64,000 bases of DNA from Dietzia psychralcaliphila (GTDB taxonomy: Bacteria; Actinomycetota; Actinomycetes; Mycobacteriales; Mycobacteriaceae). The DNA lies in assembly GCF_003096095.1 (NCBI RefSeq), contig NZ_CP015453.1, forward strand, positions 1,364,001-1,428,000. Reading direction: 5' to 3'. The notes under the pieces are model-generated. The model was not told the DNA's origin. It did no database searches and saw only the letters and a program-made list of their open reading frames with translations. Position numbers and translations under genes: made by a program. How positions within the stretch are numbered: position 1 is the first letter of the stretch; the number at the start of each line of letters is the position of its first letter. Shown in pieces: positions 49,583-57,602 of this stretch.

Positions 49583-49665
49583 CCCTTCCGGGCGCCGTCG
49601 TCCGGCCGCCCTCGTTCCCGTGATCCTAGTCGCCGGGCGGAGGTCGGCACCGGCGAGTGTCGGGC

Positions 49666-49671
49666 TACCCT
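49666..49671 (+). promoter_or_regulatory. -10 hexamer TACCCT, leaderless layout
   Basis: It ends 6 nt before the GTG at 49678. Confidence 0.6.
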
Positions 49672-49677
49672 GGTCCG

Positions 49678-50655
49678 GTGACCCAGCTACCCGACATCGA
49701 ACCAGCGGGCGGCGATCGACACCCGAGCATCGTGGACCGGATCGCCGGTTCGACCACCCCCAGGGTGCCGTTCTCCGTCGAGTTCTACCCGCCCCGGGAC
49801 GAGGCCGCCGAGGAGCGTCTCTGGCGCGCTGCCTCCGTGTTCTCGGAACTGGGGGCGGCGTTCGTGTCCGTCACCTACGGGGCCGGCGGCTCCACCCGCG
49901 ACCGGACGGTCAGGGTGGTCGAGAGGGTGGTCAGCGAGACCGACCTGGTCCCGATCGCCCACCTCACCGCGGTGGGACACACGGTCGCGGAACTGCGCGA
50001 GATGATCCAGATGTACGCCGACGTGGGGGTCACCAACATCCTCGCGCTCCGGGGGGATCCCCCCGGGGACCCGCTGGGTGACTGGACCCCGCATCCCGAG
50101 GGCCTGCACTACGCGGAGGAACTCGTGCGACTGATCCATGAGGTCGGAGATTTCCACGTCGGCGTCGCCTCCTTCCCGGAGGGGCACTACCGTGCGCGCG
50201 ACCTCGACCACGACACGGAGATACTGCTCAACAAGTTGCGGGCCGGTGCCGAGTACTCGATCACCCAGATGTTCTGGGACGTGGAGGACTACCTTCGCCT
50301 GCGCGACCGTCTGGGCGCCGCGGATCCGGAGCAGGCCGCAAAGCCGATCATCCCCGGGCTCATGCCCGTGACGAGCCTCCGTCAGGTCCGCCGCATGGTG
50401 GAGCTGTCGGGGTGTGCTCTCCCGGACGGGTTGTCCGACCGGCTGCGGGCAGCGGCGGGGGATGGGCCGGACGAGGACCGCGCCGCCGTGCGCGAGGTGG
50501 GGATCGAGTTCGCCACCGAGCTCTGCGAACGACTGATCGGCGAGGGAGTGCCGTGCCTGCACTTCAACACCCTGAACTTCTCCCGGGCCACGCACGAGGT
50601 GTTGGCCAACCTCTCGATGGTGCCGTCGCCGGGGGTCGGGGCGAGTAGGACCTGA
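49678..50655 (+). CDS. metF: Methylenetetrahydrofolate reductase
   Basis: Reduces 5,10-methylene-THF to 5-methyl-THF for methionine synthesis. 325 residues (Rv2172c type). Family blocks: FSVEFYPPRDEAAEERLW, VSVTYGAGGSTRDRT, IAHLTAVGHT, GVTNILALRGDPP, GVASFPEGHYRA, KLRAGAEYSITQMFWD, PIIPGLMPVTS and LHFNTLNFS. GTG 49678 was chosen for the leaderless layout; an ATG 21 nt upstream exists but would lie before the predicted transcript start. The stop codon starts a 9-bp tandem repeat. Confidence 0.93.
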   Translation: MTQLPDIEPAGGDRHPSIVDRIAGSTTPRVPFSVEFYPPRDEAAEERLWRAASVFSELGAAFVSVTYGAGGSTRDRTVRVVERVVSETDLVPIAHLTAVGHTVAELREMIQMYADVGVTNILALRGDPPGDPLGDWTPHPEGLHYAEELVRLIHEVGDFHVGVASFPEGHYRARDLDHDTEILLNKLRAGAEYSITQMFWDVEDYLRLRDRLGAADPEQAAKPIIPGLMPVTSLRQVRRMVELSGCALPDGLSDRLRAAAGDGPDEDRAAVREVGIEFATELCERLIGEGVPCLHFNTLNFSRATHEVLANLSMVPSPGVGASRT

Positions 50656-50679
50656 CCCTGGTGACCCTGGTGACCCCGG
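50653..50679. repeat. 9-bp tandem repeat starting on the metF stop codon
   Basis: TGACCCTGG, TGACCCTGG, TGACCCCGG at 50653, 50662 and 50671. The first TGA is the stop. Confidence 0.85.
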
Positions 50680-50741
50680 AAGACCCGGACGACCCGGGTG
50701 GACCAGACGACCGCGGGGCGGATCCGCGCGGCCCCGGGGCG

Positions 50742-51470
50742 TCAGCGTACGAGTCGGTCCGAGCGGGCTCGGGAGGTGCGGGCGGCCAGGATCGTCCCGA
50801 TGGACACCAGCAGAGCAGCGCCTATGCCGACGATCATCCACACCGCGAAACCGCGGGCGGCGGGGTCCGGGTAGGACGAGGACGCCTGCATCCGGGTGAT
50901 GGACCCCGGCGCCGGGGTCCAACTCACGGAGTTGCCTCCGCCGAGCGTGCCGTTGGTCTCGCTGATGCGGTTGGGGAAGGTGAGGTCCACCCGGGTGGTC
51001 GCGGCATCCGCTCGATCCGCGGGGATTCCGGAGAGGTCCACCGAACCGGTGAAGGAGACGGTGTCACCGCTTCGGCGGAAGCCCATGGAGTACGGCCGGG
51101 CACCCTCGACCTCGATGGCCAGCGACAGCGCGTCGACCTCCGCGAAGGTCAGTTGGGTGAAGTAGATCTCCCTGCCGGTGAAACCGTCCGCAGAGTAGGC
51201 GGTGATCCGCACCTTCTGCTCCAGGCCTGACGGCGTGGACAACCGGTCCAGAGCGGCCGTCTGTGCCGGCTGGTCACCGGCCACCAGGATGCGACCCGAT
51301 ACGGTGTCGTCCTTCCGCACACTCATCTGCGCGTTCAGCTGGAGACACCCGGTGAGCACGAACAGCATCGTCACCAGTGCGGTCACGCCCACGATTCGGC
51401 GTCGGGCGGTGGAGTGTGCGGCCGTCACGGGTCTGGTCGCGGTGGTGCTTGGTTGGATCACGGTGGTCAT
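50742..51470 (-). CDS. lppM: LppM-family lipoprotein (DUF3153)
   Basis: 242 residues. Lipoprotein signal peptide with lipobox LTGC (Cys42), an exported beta-rich domain (about 45-195) of the LppM fold, and a C-terminal helix (GFAVWMIVGIGAALLVSIGTILAA) with a basic tail. The M. tuberculosis protein (Rv2171) influences phagosome maturation and binds phosphoinositides, which is family knowledge. ATG overlaps the stop of the upstream flavoprotein gene (ATGA). Confidence 0.9.
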   Translation of the reverse strand: MTTVIQPSTTATRPVTAAHSTARRRIVGVTALVTMLFVLTGCLQLNAQMSVRKDDTVSGRILVAGDQPAQTAALDRLSTPSGLEQKVRITAYSADGFTGREIYFTQLTFAEVDALSLAIEVEGARPYSMGFRRSGDTVSFTGSVDLSGIPADRADAATTRVDLTFPNRISETNGTLGGGNSVSWTPAPGSITRMQASSSYPDPAARGFAVWMIVGIGAALLVSIGTILAARTSRARSDRLVR

Positions 51471-53053
51471 TGTGCCCGGGGGCGTCGCCCACGCCGCGTC
51501 GACGTGCCGAGACGGCGACCGACGAGACGAGCCGCCGTCCGCCCGCTGGTGCCGATGACACCACCACCGGGGTGGGTGGAGGCACCCGCGAGGAAGACGC
51601 CCTCGGCGCCGGGGACTGTGTGCCTGGCCAGGTCCGGGTGGGGTCGCATGGGGAGCATCTGGTCGAGGGACATCTCCACGTGCATCACGTTTCCCCCGAT
51701 CAGCCCGAGCTCGGTCTCCAGATCCTCCGGGGTCTGGACGTGGCGGTGGACGATCGACTCGGTGAGCCCGGGAGCAAACCGCTCGGCGGCCGCGATGATC
51801 CGGTCCGCCTCACCCGGTCCCGCTTCGGACCAGGAGCGCCCGTCCGCCAGATGCCGGGGGTGCCACTGCGACCACAGTGTGAGTTCGTGTCGACCCGACG
51901 GGGCGAGAGAGGGGTCGAGCGAGCTGAAGCTCATGGCGAGGACGGCGGGATCGGCATCGAGTCCGCCGGCCGCGGCCACCCCGTAGCGGCGGTCAAGTCG
52001 GCGACGGTCCGTCACGAGTAACTGCAGCCCGTGTGCACTGGTGGTGGTGGGGACACCCGGGTACCGGGGCAGATCCGTCGTGCCCAGACGGACCACCATC
52101 CCCAGGCCGAACCCCGGACGGATTCGTCGGCGCCAGGCGTCGAGCCTCACCGCCGGGAGTTCGTGGGCGAGGAGATCGAGCGTGGTGTGGACGTGACAGG
52201 CCGCGACGACGGCGGAGCAGTGCAACGACGGGCCCCCTTCGGTGTCGACCCGCCATCCGGCCCCCGATCGGCGGATCGCCGTGGCGCCTGCTCCCGCGGT
52301 GACCGATCCGCCACCGGCTCGGACGGCGGACACCAGAGCCTCGGCGAGGGCCCCCGACCCGCCGATCGCGCGGCCGGGAGGGATCCGGTGCATGAGAGCG
52401 GCGAAGCCGATCATCGGCGCCGTACCCGGATGGGACATCGGTGGTCCGGACTGGGCGCCGAACCAGGACAGGGCGGCCTTGAGTCGCTCAGACGTGAAGG
52501 TGTCGTCCAGCAGCGCATCCCCGGAGGACAGGAAGGTCTGGACGGCACCGAAGGGGTCCCGGAGATCGTCTCGACCGAGGAACGCGGAACCCAGCCCCGC
52601 GGCCGTGGGGCGTACACCGAAGCCCTTCATCATCCGGGCGGCCAGGACGTCCCACTTGCGGACGAATTCGCGATAGGCGTCCGCGTCGGCCTCACCGCAG
52701 GCGGAGGCGATGCTGGCGCAGGTCGCGTCGAGGTCGCGGCTGAAGACGATCGGCGGCGCGTCGGTGCCCGGCTGGGCGGGGGCGAACCCCCACGGATCAC
52801 AATCCACGTACCGCAGTCCGTGGGCGGCCAGGTCCAGTTCCTCGGGGATACCGGTGTGCCTGATCATCAAGTGGGCTGATGAGCCGCGATCCGTGCGGTG
52901 CCCGGGGTAACGCTCGACCGTGGAGGTGGCACCGCCCAGGACCGTGTCCTTCTCCACCACGTGGACGTCGAGCCCGGACCGGGCGAGATAGGCGGCGCAG
53001 ACCAGACCATTGTGGCCGGAGCCGACCACCACGACGTCATGACGATTGTTCAC
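51467..53053 (-). CDS. Phytoene desaturase-like FAD oxidoreductase (PYROXD2/CrtI type)
   Basis: 528 residues. N-terminal dinucleotide fold DVVVVGSGHNGLVCAAYLARSG (about 5-26) with VVEKDTVLGGATST. Central GGSGALAEALVSAVRAGGGSV binds FAD, and the C-terminal GVFLAGASTHPGGGVIGTSGRTAARL completes the CrtI-like amine-oxidase fold. The substrate is unknown; no phytoene synthase is nearby, so carotenoid synthesis is not supported. GTG start 53053 has GGAGG at 5 nt. It overlaps the upstream acetyltransferase by 17 bp and lppM by 4 bp. I know of no M. tuberculosis gene in this position. Confidence 0.85.
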   Translation of the reverse strand: MNNRHDVVVVGSGHNGLVCAAYLARSGLDVHVVEKDTVLGGATSTVERYPGHRTDRGSSAHLMIRHTGIPEELDLAAHGLRYVDCDPWGFAPAQPGTDAPPIVFSRDLDATCASIASACGEADADAYREFVRKWDVLAARMMKGFGVRPTAAGLGSAFLGRDDLRDPFGAVQTFLSSGDALLDDTFTSERLKAALSWFGAQSGPPMSHPGTAPMIGFAALMHRIPPGRAIGGSGALAEALVSAVRAGGGSVTAGAGATAIRRSGAGWRVDTEGGPSLHCSAVVAACHVHTTLDLLAHELPAVRLDAWRRRIRPGFGLGMVVRLGTTDLPRYPGVPTTTSAHGLQLLVTDRRRLDRRYGVAAAGGLDADPAVLAMSFSSLDPSLAPSGRHELTLWSQWHPRHLADGRSWSEAGPGEADRIIAAAERFAPGLTESIVHRHVQTPEDLETELGLIGGNVMHVEMSLDQMLPMRPHPDLARHTVPGAEGVFLAGASTHPGGGVIGTSGRTAARLVGRRLGTSTRRGRRPRAQ

Positions 53054-53645
53054 GCGGGCCTCCGTGCTGGGAAAGGGGGAGCGGACGCGAGAGTACGGCG
53101 AACGGCCTGGCATCGCCTTCGAACCTGTACGCCCTGAGCACATCGGTGAAGCCCATCGACCGGTACAACCGCCACGCCCCGTTGGCCTCGTCGGGGACCT
53201 CGGGGGTCGAGAGCAGCACAGATCCCTCCGGTCGGCCTGTCAGGAACCGCCGGAGCAGGGCTGTCCCTATGCCGTGCCCCTGGTAGCGGGGGGACACGTG
53301 GAGTTCCGTGAGTTCGACGTAGTCCGCCGGCAACGCCAGATCCTGTTCTCGCAACCCTCGTGCCACCTGCTCGTACCACCACTGTCCAGGGGCGCCCCGG
53401 TAGCCGTAACAGATGGCGACTAGGGGCCCCCGGGCGTGTCCGAGAAGGCGCCGCCGCGGTGCCTCGAACGCCGCGACCCCCGACCACCCGTCCCGGTGGC
53501 TGTGCTCCATCCACGCGGGGGCGCGCGATCGGATCACCTGGGACGGGTATCCCATGGCGTCGACGTAGACACCGAGCGCCTCCGGCAGTCGGTCACGGAA
53601 TTCCCCGGCGTCCAGGCTGGCGATCACGGTGTCCATCCTTGTCAT
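53037..53645 (-). CDS. GNAT-family N-acetyltransferase
   Basis: 202 residues. The acetyl-CoA loop is seen in LHVSPRYQGHGIGTALLRRFL (R-x-x-G-x-G), and VLLSTPEVPDEANGAWRLYRSMGFTDV is the typical C-terminal helix and strand pair. Same place as M. tuberculosis Rv2170; the acceptor is not evident from sequence. The start is uncertain: ATG 53645 (used here) or ATG 53636, neither with a strong ribosome site. First gene of a coupled three-gene set with the flavoprotein and lppM. Confidence 0.85.
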   Translation of the reverse strand: MTRMDTVIASLDAGEFRDRLPEALGVYVDAMGYPSQVIRSRAPAWMEHSHRDGWSGVAAFEAPRRRLLGHARGPLVAICYGYRGAPGQWWYEQVARGLREQDLALPADYVELTELHVSPRYQGHGIGTALLRRFLTGRPEGSVLLSTPEVPDEANGAWRLYRSMGFTDVLRAYRFEGDARPFAVLSRPLPLSQHGGPREQSS

Positions 53646-53728
53646 CTCATCACGTACGGGCGCTCGCGACCGTGAGTTGTGTCGGACCCCGCCTATACCG
53701 TGCGGGCAGAAGGGGAGGTGCAGCGGAG

Positions 53729-54133
53729 ATGGGTTCGAGAATCGGAGTTCGTGCGCCGGGCGGGGGTGCCATCGGGTCCCTCGGTCGGGCGGGTCGCGCC
53801 GAGATGCACCGTGGCCGCGCGCTGGCCGCATCGTCGCCCGCCGACCGGTTTCTCGAGTCGTACCGGGCCGCGCGTTCCGCCGCAGCGGCGCTCCTGGCCC
53901 CGGGGCCGCGTCGACGTGGACCGTCTGACGTGTGGCACCGGCTCGCCGCCGAAGTCCCCGAACTGGCGGAATGGGCCTCCGCCTTCGGCGGGTATTCGGT
54001 TCTGGCCGCCGCTGTGGAGGACGGTCTTCCCCGCACCGTGACACCGAGGATGGCGGACGATTTCCTCTGGGCCGTCGGGCGGTTCCTGGACCTCGTGGAC
54101 GAGCGGCTGGGGGTTCTGGGTCCGGCAGCATGA
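53729..54133 (+). CDS. SAV_6107-family HEPN protein
   Basis: 134-residue helical protein of the SAV_6107 HEPN family. After a Gly/Arg-rich N-terminus, SSPADRFLESYRAARSAAAALLAP starts the domain and WHRLAAEVPELAEWASAFGGYSVLAAAVEDG is the core. HEPN folds often bind nucleotides or RNA; the R-x4-6-H ribonuclease motif is not evident, so catalytic activity is doubtful. ATG 53729 has GGAGG 11 nt upstream. A TACCGT hexamer at 53696-53701 may be the promoter. Divergent from the acetyltransferase gene. Confidence 0.75.
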   Translation: MGSRIGVRAPGGGAIGSLGRAGRAEMHRGRALAASSPADRFLESYRAARSAAAALLAPGPRRRGPSDVWHRLAAEVPELAEWASAFGGYSVLAAAVEDGLPRTVTPRMADDFLWAVGRFLDLVDERLGVLGPAA

Positions 54134-54184
54134 GGCCGAGGGCGACTCGTGGGGCGACCTTCCGGTGCATACACGGAATCTCGG

Positions 54185-54213
54185 TGGTCACCACCGCGTT
54201 GCGCTCGTATGAT
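54185..54213 (+). promoter_or_regulatory. Promoter of the DUF3040 gene
   Basis: TGGTCA (54185-54190), a 17-bp spacer and TATGAT (54208-54213). The leader would be about 90 nt and ends in GAGGAGG before the GTG at 54310. Confidence 0.55.
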
Positions 54214-54309
54214 GGGGGGAACCCTTGACCGGCTGATCCCCGTAGACGGTCGACGTCATACGGCCAAGCCGGCCGAGCTCGTAGCCACGAGCGTTCTGAG
54301 GAGGTCGAA

Positions 54310-54720
54310 GTGCCCCTGTCCGAGCACGAGCAGCGCATGCTCGACGAGATCGAAAGCGCGCTCTACGCCGACGACCCCAAGTTCGCGTCGTCTGTTCGAA
54401 AGACTGGTGGGACCGGTGGTCGACGTCCTGCCGGGCTGGTGGTGATCCTCGGTCTCGTGGGGGTGGCGCTCCTGGTGGGCGGACTGGCACTCGACTTCAA
54501 GCCGGGCGGTTTCCCCGTCCTCAGTCTCGTGGGTTTCCTCGTGATGTTCGCGGCGGGCGTGTTGGCGATGCGCTCGGCTCCGTCCAAGCGCTCGTCGTCG
54601 ACCGGTTCCGCAGGCGGAGCCCGGGTGCCCGGCACGGGTAAGGCGTCCTCGAAGGGCGCTGAGGGGCAGAGCTACTCGTCTCGCATGGAGGACCGCTTCC
54701 GCCGTCGTTTCGAGCAATAG
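54310..54720 (+). CDS. DUF3040 membrane protein
   Basis: 136 residues (Rv2169c type). N-terminal PLSEHEQRMLDEIESALYADDPKFASSV is the DUF3040 hallmark. Two hydrophobic spans follow (LVVILGLVGVALLVGGLAL and LSLVGFLVMFAAGVLAM), and the tail ends RMEDRFRRRFEQ. Function unknown; it is consistently found upstream of mraZ in Actinobacteria. GTG start with GAGGAGG. A strong terminator separates it from the dcw operon. Confidence 0.9.
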   Translation: MPLSEHEQRMLDEIESALYADDPKFASSVRKTGGTGGRRPAGLVVILGLVGVALLVGGLALDFKPGGFPVLSLVGFLVMFAAGVLAMRSAPSKRSSSTGSAGGARVPGTGKASSKGAEGQSYSSRMEDRFRRRFEQ

Positions 54721-54743
54721 TCAACTAGGACCGACCACGTCCC

Positions 54744-54777
54744 GGGAGGGGCGAGCGCATCCGCGCTCGCCCCTCCC
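54744..54777. terminator. Strong bidirectional terminator
   Basis: GGGAGGGGCGAGCGC (54744-54758) pairs with GCGCTCGCCCCTCCC (54763-54777), 15 perfect pairs with an ATCC loop. GCCTATTTT follows on the plus strand. On the minus strand it begins 2 bp after the stop of the 28-codon ORF. Confidence 0.88.
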
Positions 54778-54779
54778 GC

Positions 54780-54866
54780 CTATTTTCTGGGCTCCGGGGC
54801 GCTCGGCGTCGAGGTGCCCCACCATTCTTCCCCCTGTCTCTCCACTTCGCCCCACCATGTGGCCAT
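54780..54866 (-). CDS. Possible 28-residue small protein
   Basis: The ORF reads MATWWGEVERQGEEWWGTSTPSAPEPRK. It has all parts of a gene: TTGAAC (54909-54914) and TATTTC (54885-54890) 18 bp apart, GGAGGGG (54873-54879) 6 nt before the ATG, and the terminator at 54744-54777 just after the stop. The peptide has two WWG motifs and no membrane segment. I know of no homologue. The alternative is that the TGGTGGGG codons are inverted MraZ-type boxes and the ORF is chance. Confidence 0.4.
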   Translation of the reverse strand: MATWWGEVERQGEEWWGTSTPSAPEPRK

Positions 54867-55005
54867 TGATTGCCCCTCCTGTCTGAAATAGTCACAGAGG
54901 CCCCAGAAGTTCAACCGAAGTCGGTGTCCGCGGCAGGGTTCTTTTCCTCCTCGTTCGCTGTGCTGCGTCTTGTCTGGTGGGGTTGAACTGCATAGATGCA
55001 CGACG

Positions 55006-55061
55006 GTGGGGAGAAGTGGGTCGCAGACCTTGTTTGTGGGGCGTTGTGGGGTACAGTGGGG
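55006..55061 (+). promoter_or_regulatory. mraZ promoter with phased GTGGG boxes
   Basis: GTGGG occurs at 55006, 55016, 55036, 55046 and 55056, all on one 10-bp phase; the last three are consecutive GTGGGG boxes. This matches the direct repeats bound by MraZ in other bacteria (TGGGN spaced by 5 nt). A TACAGT -10 (55052-55057) overlaps the last box, with TTGTTT 16 bp upstream. Autorepression of mraZ and the dcw operon is inferred. Confidence 0.75.
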
Positions 55062-55103
55062 GACGCGAGGAGCTCGAAGGGGCCTGAACCCAGGAGGTGG
55101 CGG

Positions 55104-55580
55104 GTGACCGACACCAACCCCACCGACTCCGAGCGCGAACGAGCCTTTGTCGGGTACGGGACGCACCGTCCCAAGCTCGACGACAAGGGGCGGCTGACGA
55201 TCCCCGCGAGATTCAGGCCAGGCCTGGCGGACGGGGTGGTGGTGTGTGGGTGGTTCACCAACACGCTCTCGGTCTTCCCGGAAAGCGAGTTCGACGCGCT
55301 GGTCAGAAAGGTCCGGCCGACCGCCAACCTCAGTGAGAGGCACATGGCGTTCTTCCGGCTCCTGGTGAGCGGCGCGGAGGTCCAGCAGCTCGACTCGCAG
55401 GGGCGGGTGTCCATCCCGGCGAGTCAGCGGAACTACGCGGGACTCGGCAAGGACTGCGTGGTCAACGGTCTCGGGGAGCGACTCGAGGTGTGGGACGCGG
55501 AGGCCTGGGACCGCTACAGCGCGGAGAACCTACCCGTGTTCTCCGAGATGGAGGGCACTTCCCTGGGGATCGAGTTCTGA
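55104..55580 (+). CDS. mraZ: Transcriptional regulator MraZ
   Basis: Autoregulator at the head of the dcw operon. 158 residues with two MraZ (AbrB-like) repeats, each with its D-x-x-G-R signature: DDKGRLTIPARF and DSQGRVSIPASQ. The N-terminus is about 15 residues longer than the common form (VTDTNPTDSERERAFVGYG). GTG 55104 follows AGGAGG by 6 nt; an in-frame ATG at 54996 would lie upstream of the operator and promoter and was rejected. A 189-bp spacer with short repeats separates it from rsmH. Confidence 0.94.
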   Translation: MTDTNPTDSERERAFVGYGTHRPKLDDKGRLTIPARFRPGLADGVVVCGWFTNTLSVFPESEFDALVRKVRPTANLSERHMAFFRLLVSGAEVQQLDSQGRVSIPASQRNYAGLGKDCVVNGLGERLEVWDAEAWDRYSAENLPVFSEMEGTSLGIEF

Positions 55581-55603
55581 CTCCCCGGGACGGATACGGC
55601 ACA

Positions 55604-55643
55604 ACGGAACGACAGCACGACGGAACGACAGCACGACGGACGG
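55604..55643. repeat. 16-bp tandem repeat between mraZ and rsmH
   Basis: ACGGAACGACAGCACG occurs twice (55604-55619, 55620-55635) plus a partial third copy. It lies 23 bp after the mraZ stop. Confidence 0.9.
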
Positions 55644-55769
55644 AGCCCCCCGGCCCCTGCCCGGCACCACCCTGACGTACTTCCCCAACGCCAGGTGGGT
55701 ACCGGACGGGGACCAGGGGGCTCCACCACAACCGGAGCACCGACGACATCCGGACGCGAGGGAGGCGAC

Positions 55770-56792
55770 ATGGCGGAAGAGCCCGACGCCGACCGCGCGG
55801 CTGCCCGGTCCGGTCACATCCCCGTCTTCCTCGACCGCACCATCGAACTCTTCCGGCCGATAGTCGAGTCCGCCGCCGCCGAGGGCCGTAGCCCGGTGAT
55901 CGTGGACGGCACGCTCGGCCTGGGCGGGCACACCTCACACCTCCTCGCCGAATTCGACGACCTGAGGGTGGTCGGGGTGGACCGTGACCCCGAAGCACTC
56001 GAGATCGCCACTCGCAGACTCACCGCCTACCGGGATCGGTTCACTCCCGTGCACGCGCGTTTCGACGACTTCGACCTGATCGCGGACAGCCTCCCCGCCG
56101 ATGCCAGGGACGAGGCCGGCCCGGCGATCGACGGCGTCCTGCTCGACTTCGGCGTCTCCTCGATGCAGCTCGACGTGGCCGAGCGAGGATTCGCGTACTC
56201 GGTCGATTCGCCGCTGGACATGAGGATGGACCCCACCACGGGTCCGACCGCTGCCGACATCCTGGCGGACTACACGCGTGATGACCTCGCCAGGATCTTC
56301 CGGGTCTACGGCGAGGAGCGGTTCGCCCGACAAATCGCCTCCGCGATCGTGCGCCGCCGTGAGACCGATCCGATCTCCTCGAGTGCCCAGCTGGTCGAGT
56401 TGCTCTACGACACCATCCCGCAGGGCGCCCGACGCACCGGTGGGCATCCCGGCAAGCGCGTGTTCCAGGCACTGCGCATCGAGGTCAACGCCGAGCTCGA
56501 GGCGGTGGAGAACGCGGTACCCGGATACCTGGACCTGCTGAGGGGGGACGGGCGGGCCGTGTTCATGGCCTACCACTCGCTCGAGGACAAGATCGTCAAG
56601 CGGGAACTGACCACGCGCACCGCCTCGCGCACCCCGGCCGGCCTGCCGGTGGAACTGCCCGGCCACGGGCCGGAGTTCGAGGCAGTGACCCGCGGAGCGG
56701 AGAAGGCCTCACAGTCCGAGATCGATCACAACCCGCGCTCGGCCTCGGTCCGGGTGCGATGCGTCCGGCGTATCGACGGGAGAACCCCATGA
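55770..56792 (+). CDS. rsmH: 16S rRNA (cytosine-1402-N4)-methyltransferase
   Basis: SAM-dependent methylation of C1402 in 16S rRNA (MraW). 340 residues. SAM-binding DGTLGLGGHTSHLLAEF and VGVDRDPEAL, then LLDFGVSSMQLD, SPLDMRMD and the C-terminal FMAYHSLEDKIVKRE block. ATG 55770 follows GGGAGG. An in-frame GTG at 55695 would add 25 low-complexity residues. Its stop overlaps the next start by ATGA. Confidence 0.95.
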   Translation: MAEEPDADRAAARSGHIPVFLDRTIELFRPIVESAAAEGRSPVIVDGTLGLGGHTSHLLAEFDDLRVVGVDRDPEALEIATRRLTAYRDRFTPVHARFDDFDLIADSLPADARDEAGPAIDGVLLDFGVSSMQLDVAERGFAYSVDSPLDMRMDPTTGPTAADILADYTRDDLARIFRVYGEERFARQIASAIVRRRETDPISSSAQLVELLYDTIPQGARRTGGHPGKRVFQALRIEVNAELEAVENAVPGYLDLLRGDGRAVFMAYHSLEDKIVKRELTTRTASRTPAGLPVELPGHGPEFEAVTRGAEKASQSEIDHNPRSASVRVRCVRRIDGRTP

Positions 56793-57577
56793 CGAGCACG
56801 ATCGACACGTCGGATCCCGCGGACGGCCTCGACACCAGGCGCGAGTCGACAACCGAGAACCCCCGGCCTGCCACAGGCGCCGGGGCCGTCGGACTCCGCC
56901 GGAAGCCGGTCACCCGGTCGGTCCGGGGCCGCCGGACAGTGGTGGTCCCCGCCGAACGGCTGAGTCCTGCCGAACTGGCGGGGCGGATCCCCTTCGTCGT
57001 CGTCATGCTCCTCCTTATCGGCTCCGGCGTGGGCGGCACACTCCTGCTGTCGGCCCAGACCACCCAGGACACCTACGACCTCAAGAACGCGCGCGACGCC
57101 AATGTGGAACTCGTCGAACGTATGGAGGCGCTCCAGGCATCCAACGAGCGCGCCCGGTCGGCCGAGGTCCTGGCGCAGCGCGCGGAGAAACTCGGGATGG
57201 TCGGGGTGGCCAGTGCACCGATCCTCACCAGGGGCTCCGACGGCGTGATCGAGGTGGTCGGCGAGCCCGAGGCGAAGCTCGGCGCGCCGGTCAAGCCCCT
57301 GCAGCCTGCTCCGGTAGCGTCCGAACCGTCGACGTCCCCCGACCGGGACGGCTTCGACGCACCGCCCGCGCAGGCGCCTCAGGACAGGACCCCGCGCGGG
57401 GTCGCCCCCGTTCCCTATCCGCCTCTCGCCGGCCGCCCGGCCCCGGTGGCGCCACCGGCCCCGATGGACGAACCCGCCGCCCCGGCCCCGGCCGAGGCCC
57501 CCGAACCCCAGGCCCCCGCGCCCGCTCCGGGTGGCGACACCGCGACCCTCGCGCCGGTACCCGGCCCGCTCTTCTGA
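56789..57577 (+). CDS. FtsL-like septum protein
   Basis: 262 residues in the ftsL position (Rv2164c type). Polar, basic cytoplasmic N-terminus to about residue 68, one membrane helix (IPFVVVMLLLIGSGVGGTLLL), an extracellular coiled-coil stretch (NARDANVELVERMEALQASNERARSAEVLAQRAEKLGM) like FtsL/DivIC, and a long Pro/Ala-rich tail. The tail is much longer than in classical FtsL. It likely links FtsI to the divisome. Overlaps rsmH by 4 bp. Confidence 0.8.
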   Translation: MTSTIDTSDPADGLDTRRESTTENPRPATGAGAVGLRRKPVTRSVRGRRTVVVPAERLSPAELAGRIPFVVVMLLLIGSGVGGTLLLSAQTTQDTYDLKNARDANVELVERMEALQASNERARSAEVLAQRAEKLGMVGVASAPILTRGSDGVIEVVGEPEAKLGAPVKPLQPAPVASEPSTSPDRDGFDAPPAQAPQDRTPRGVAPVPYPPLAGRPAPVAPPAPMDEPAAPAPAEAPEPQAPAPAPGGDTATLAPVPGPLF

Positions 57578-57602
57578 CGAACCGACCCGCGAAAGGCCCC
57601 TG

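Noticed and set aside
51467-53053. Carotenoid biosynthesis gene pair with idsA
   Set aside because: The flavoprotein is CrtI-like and idsA is 2 kb away, but no phytoene synthase or other carotenoid gene is present and the flavoprotein resembles the PYROXD2 branch.
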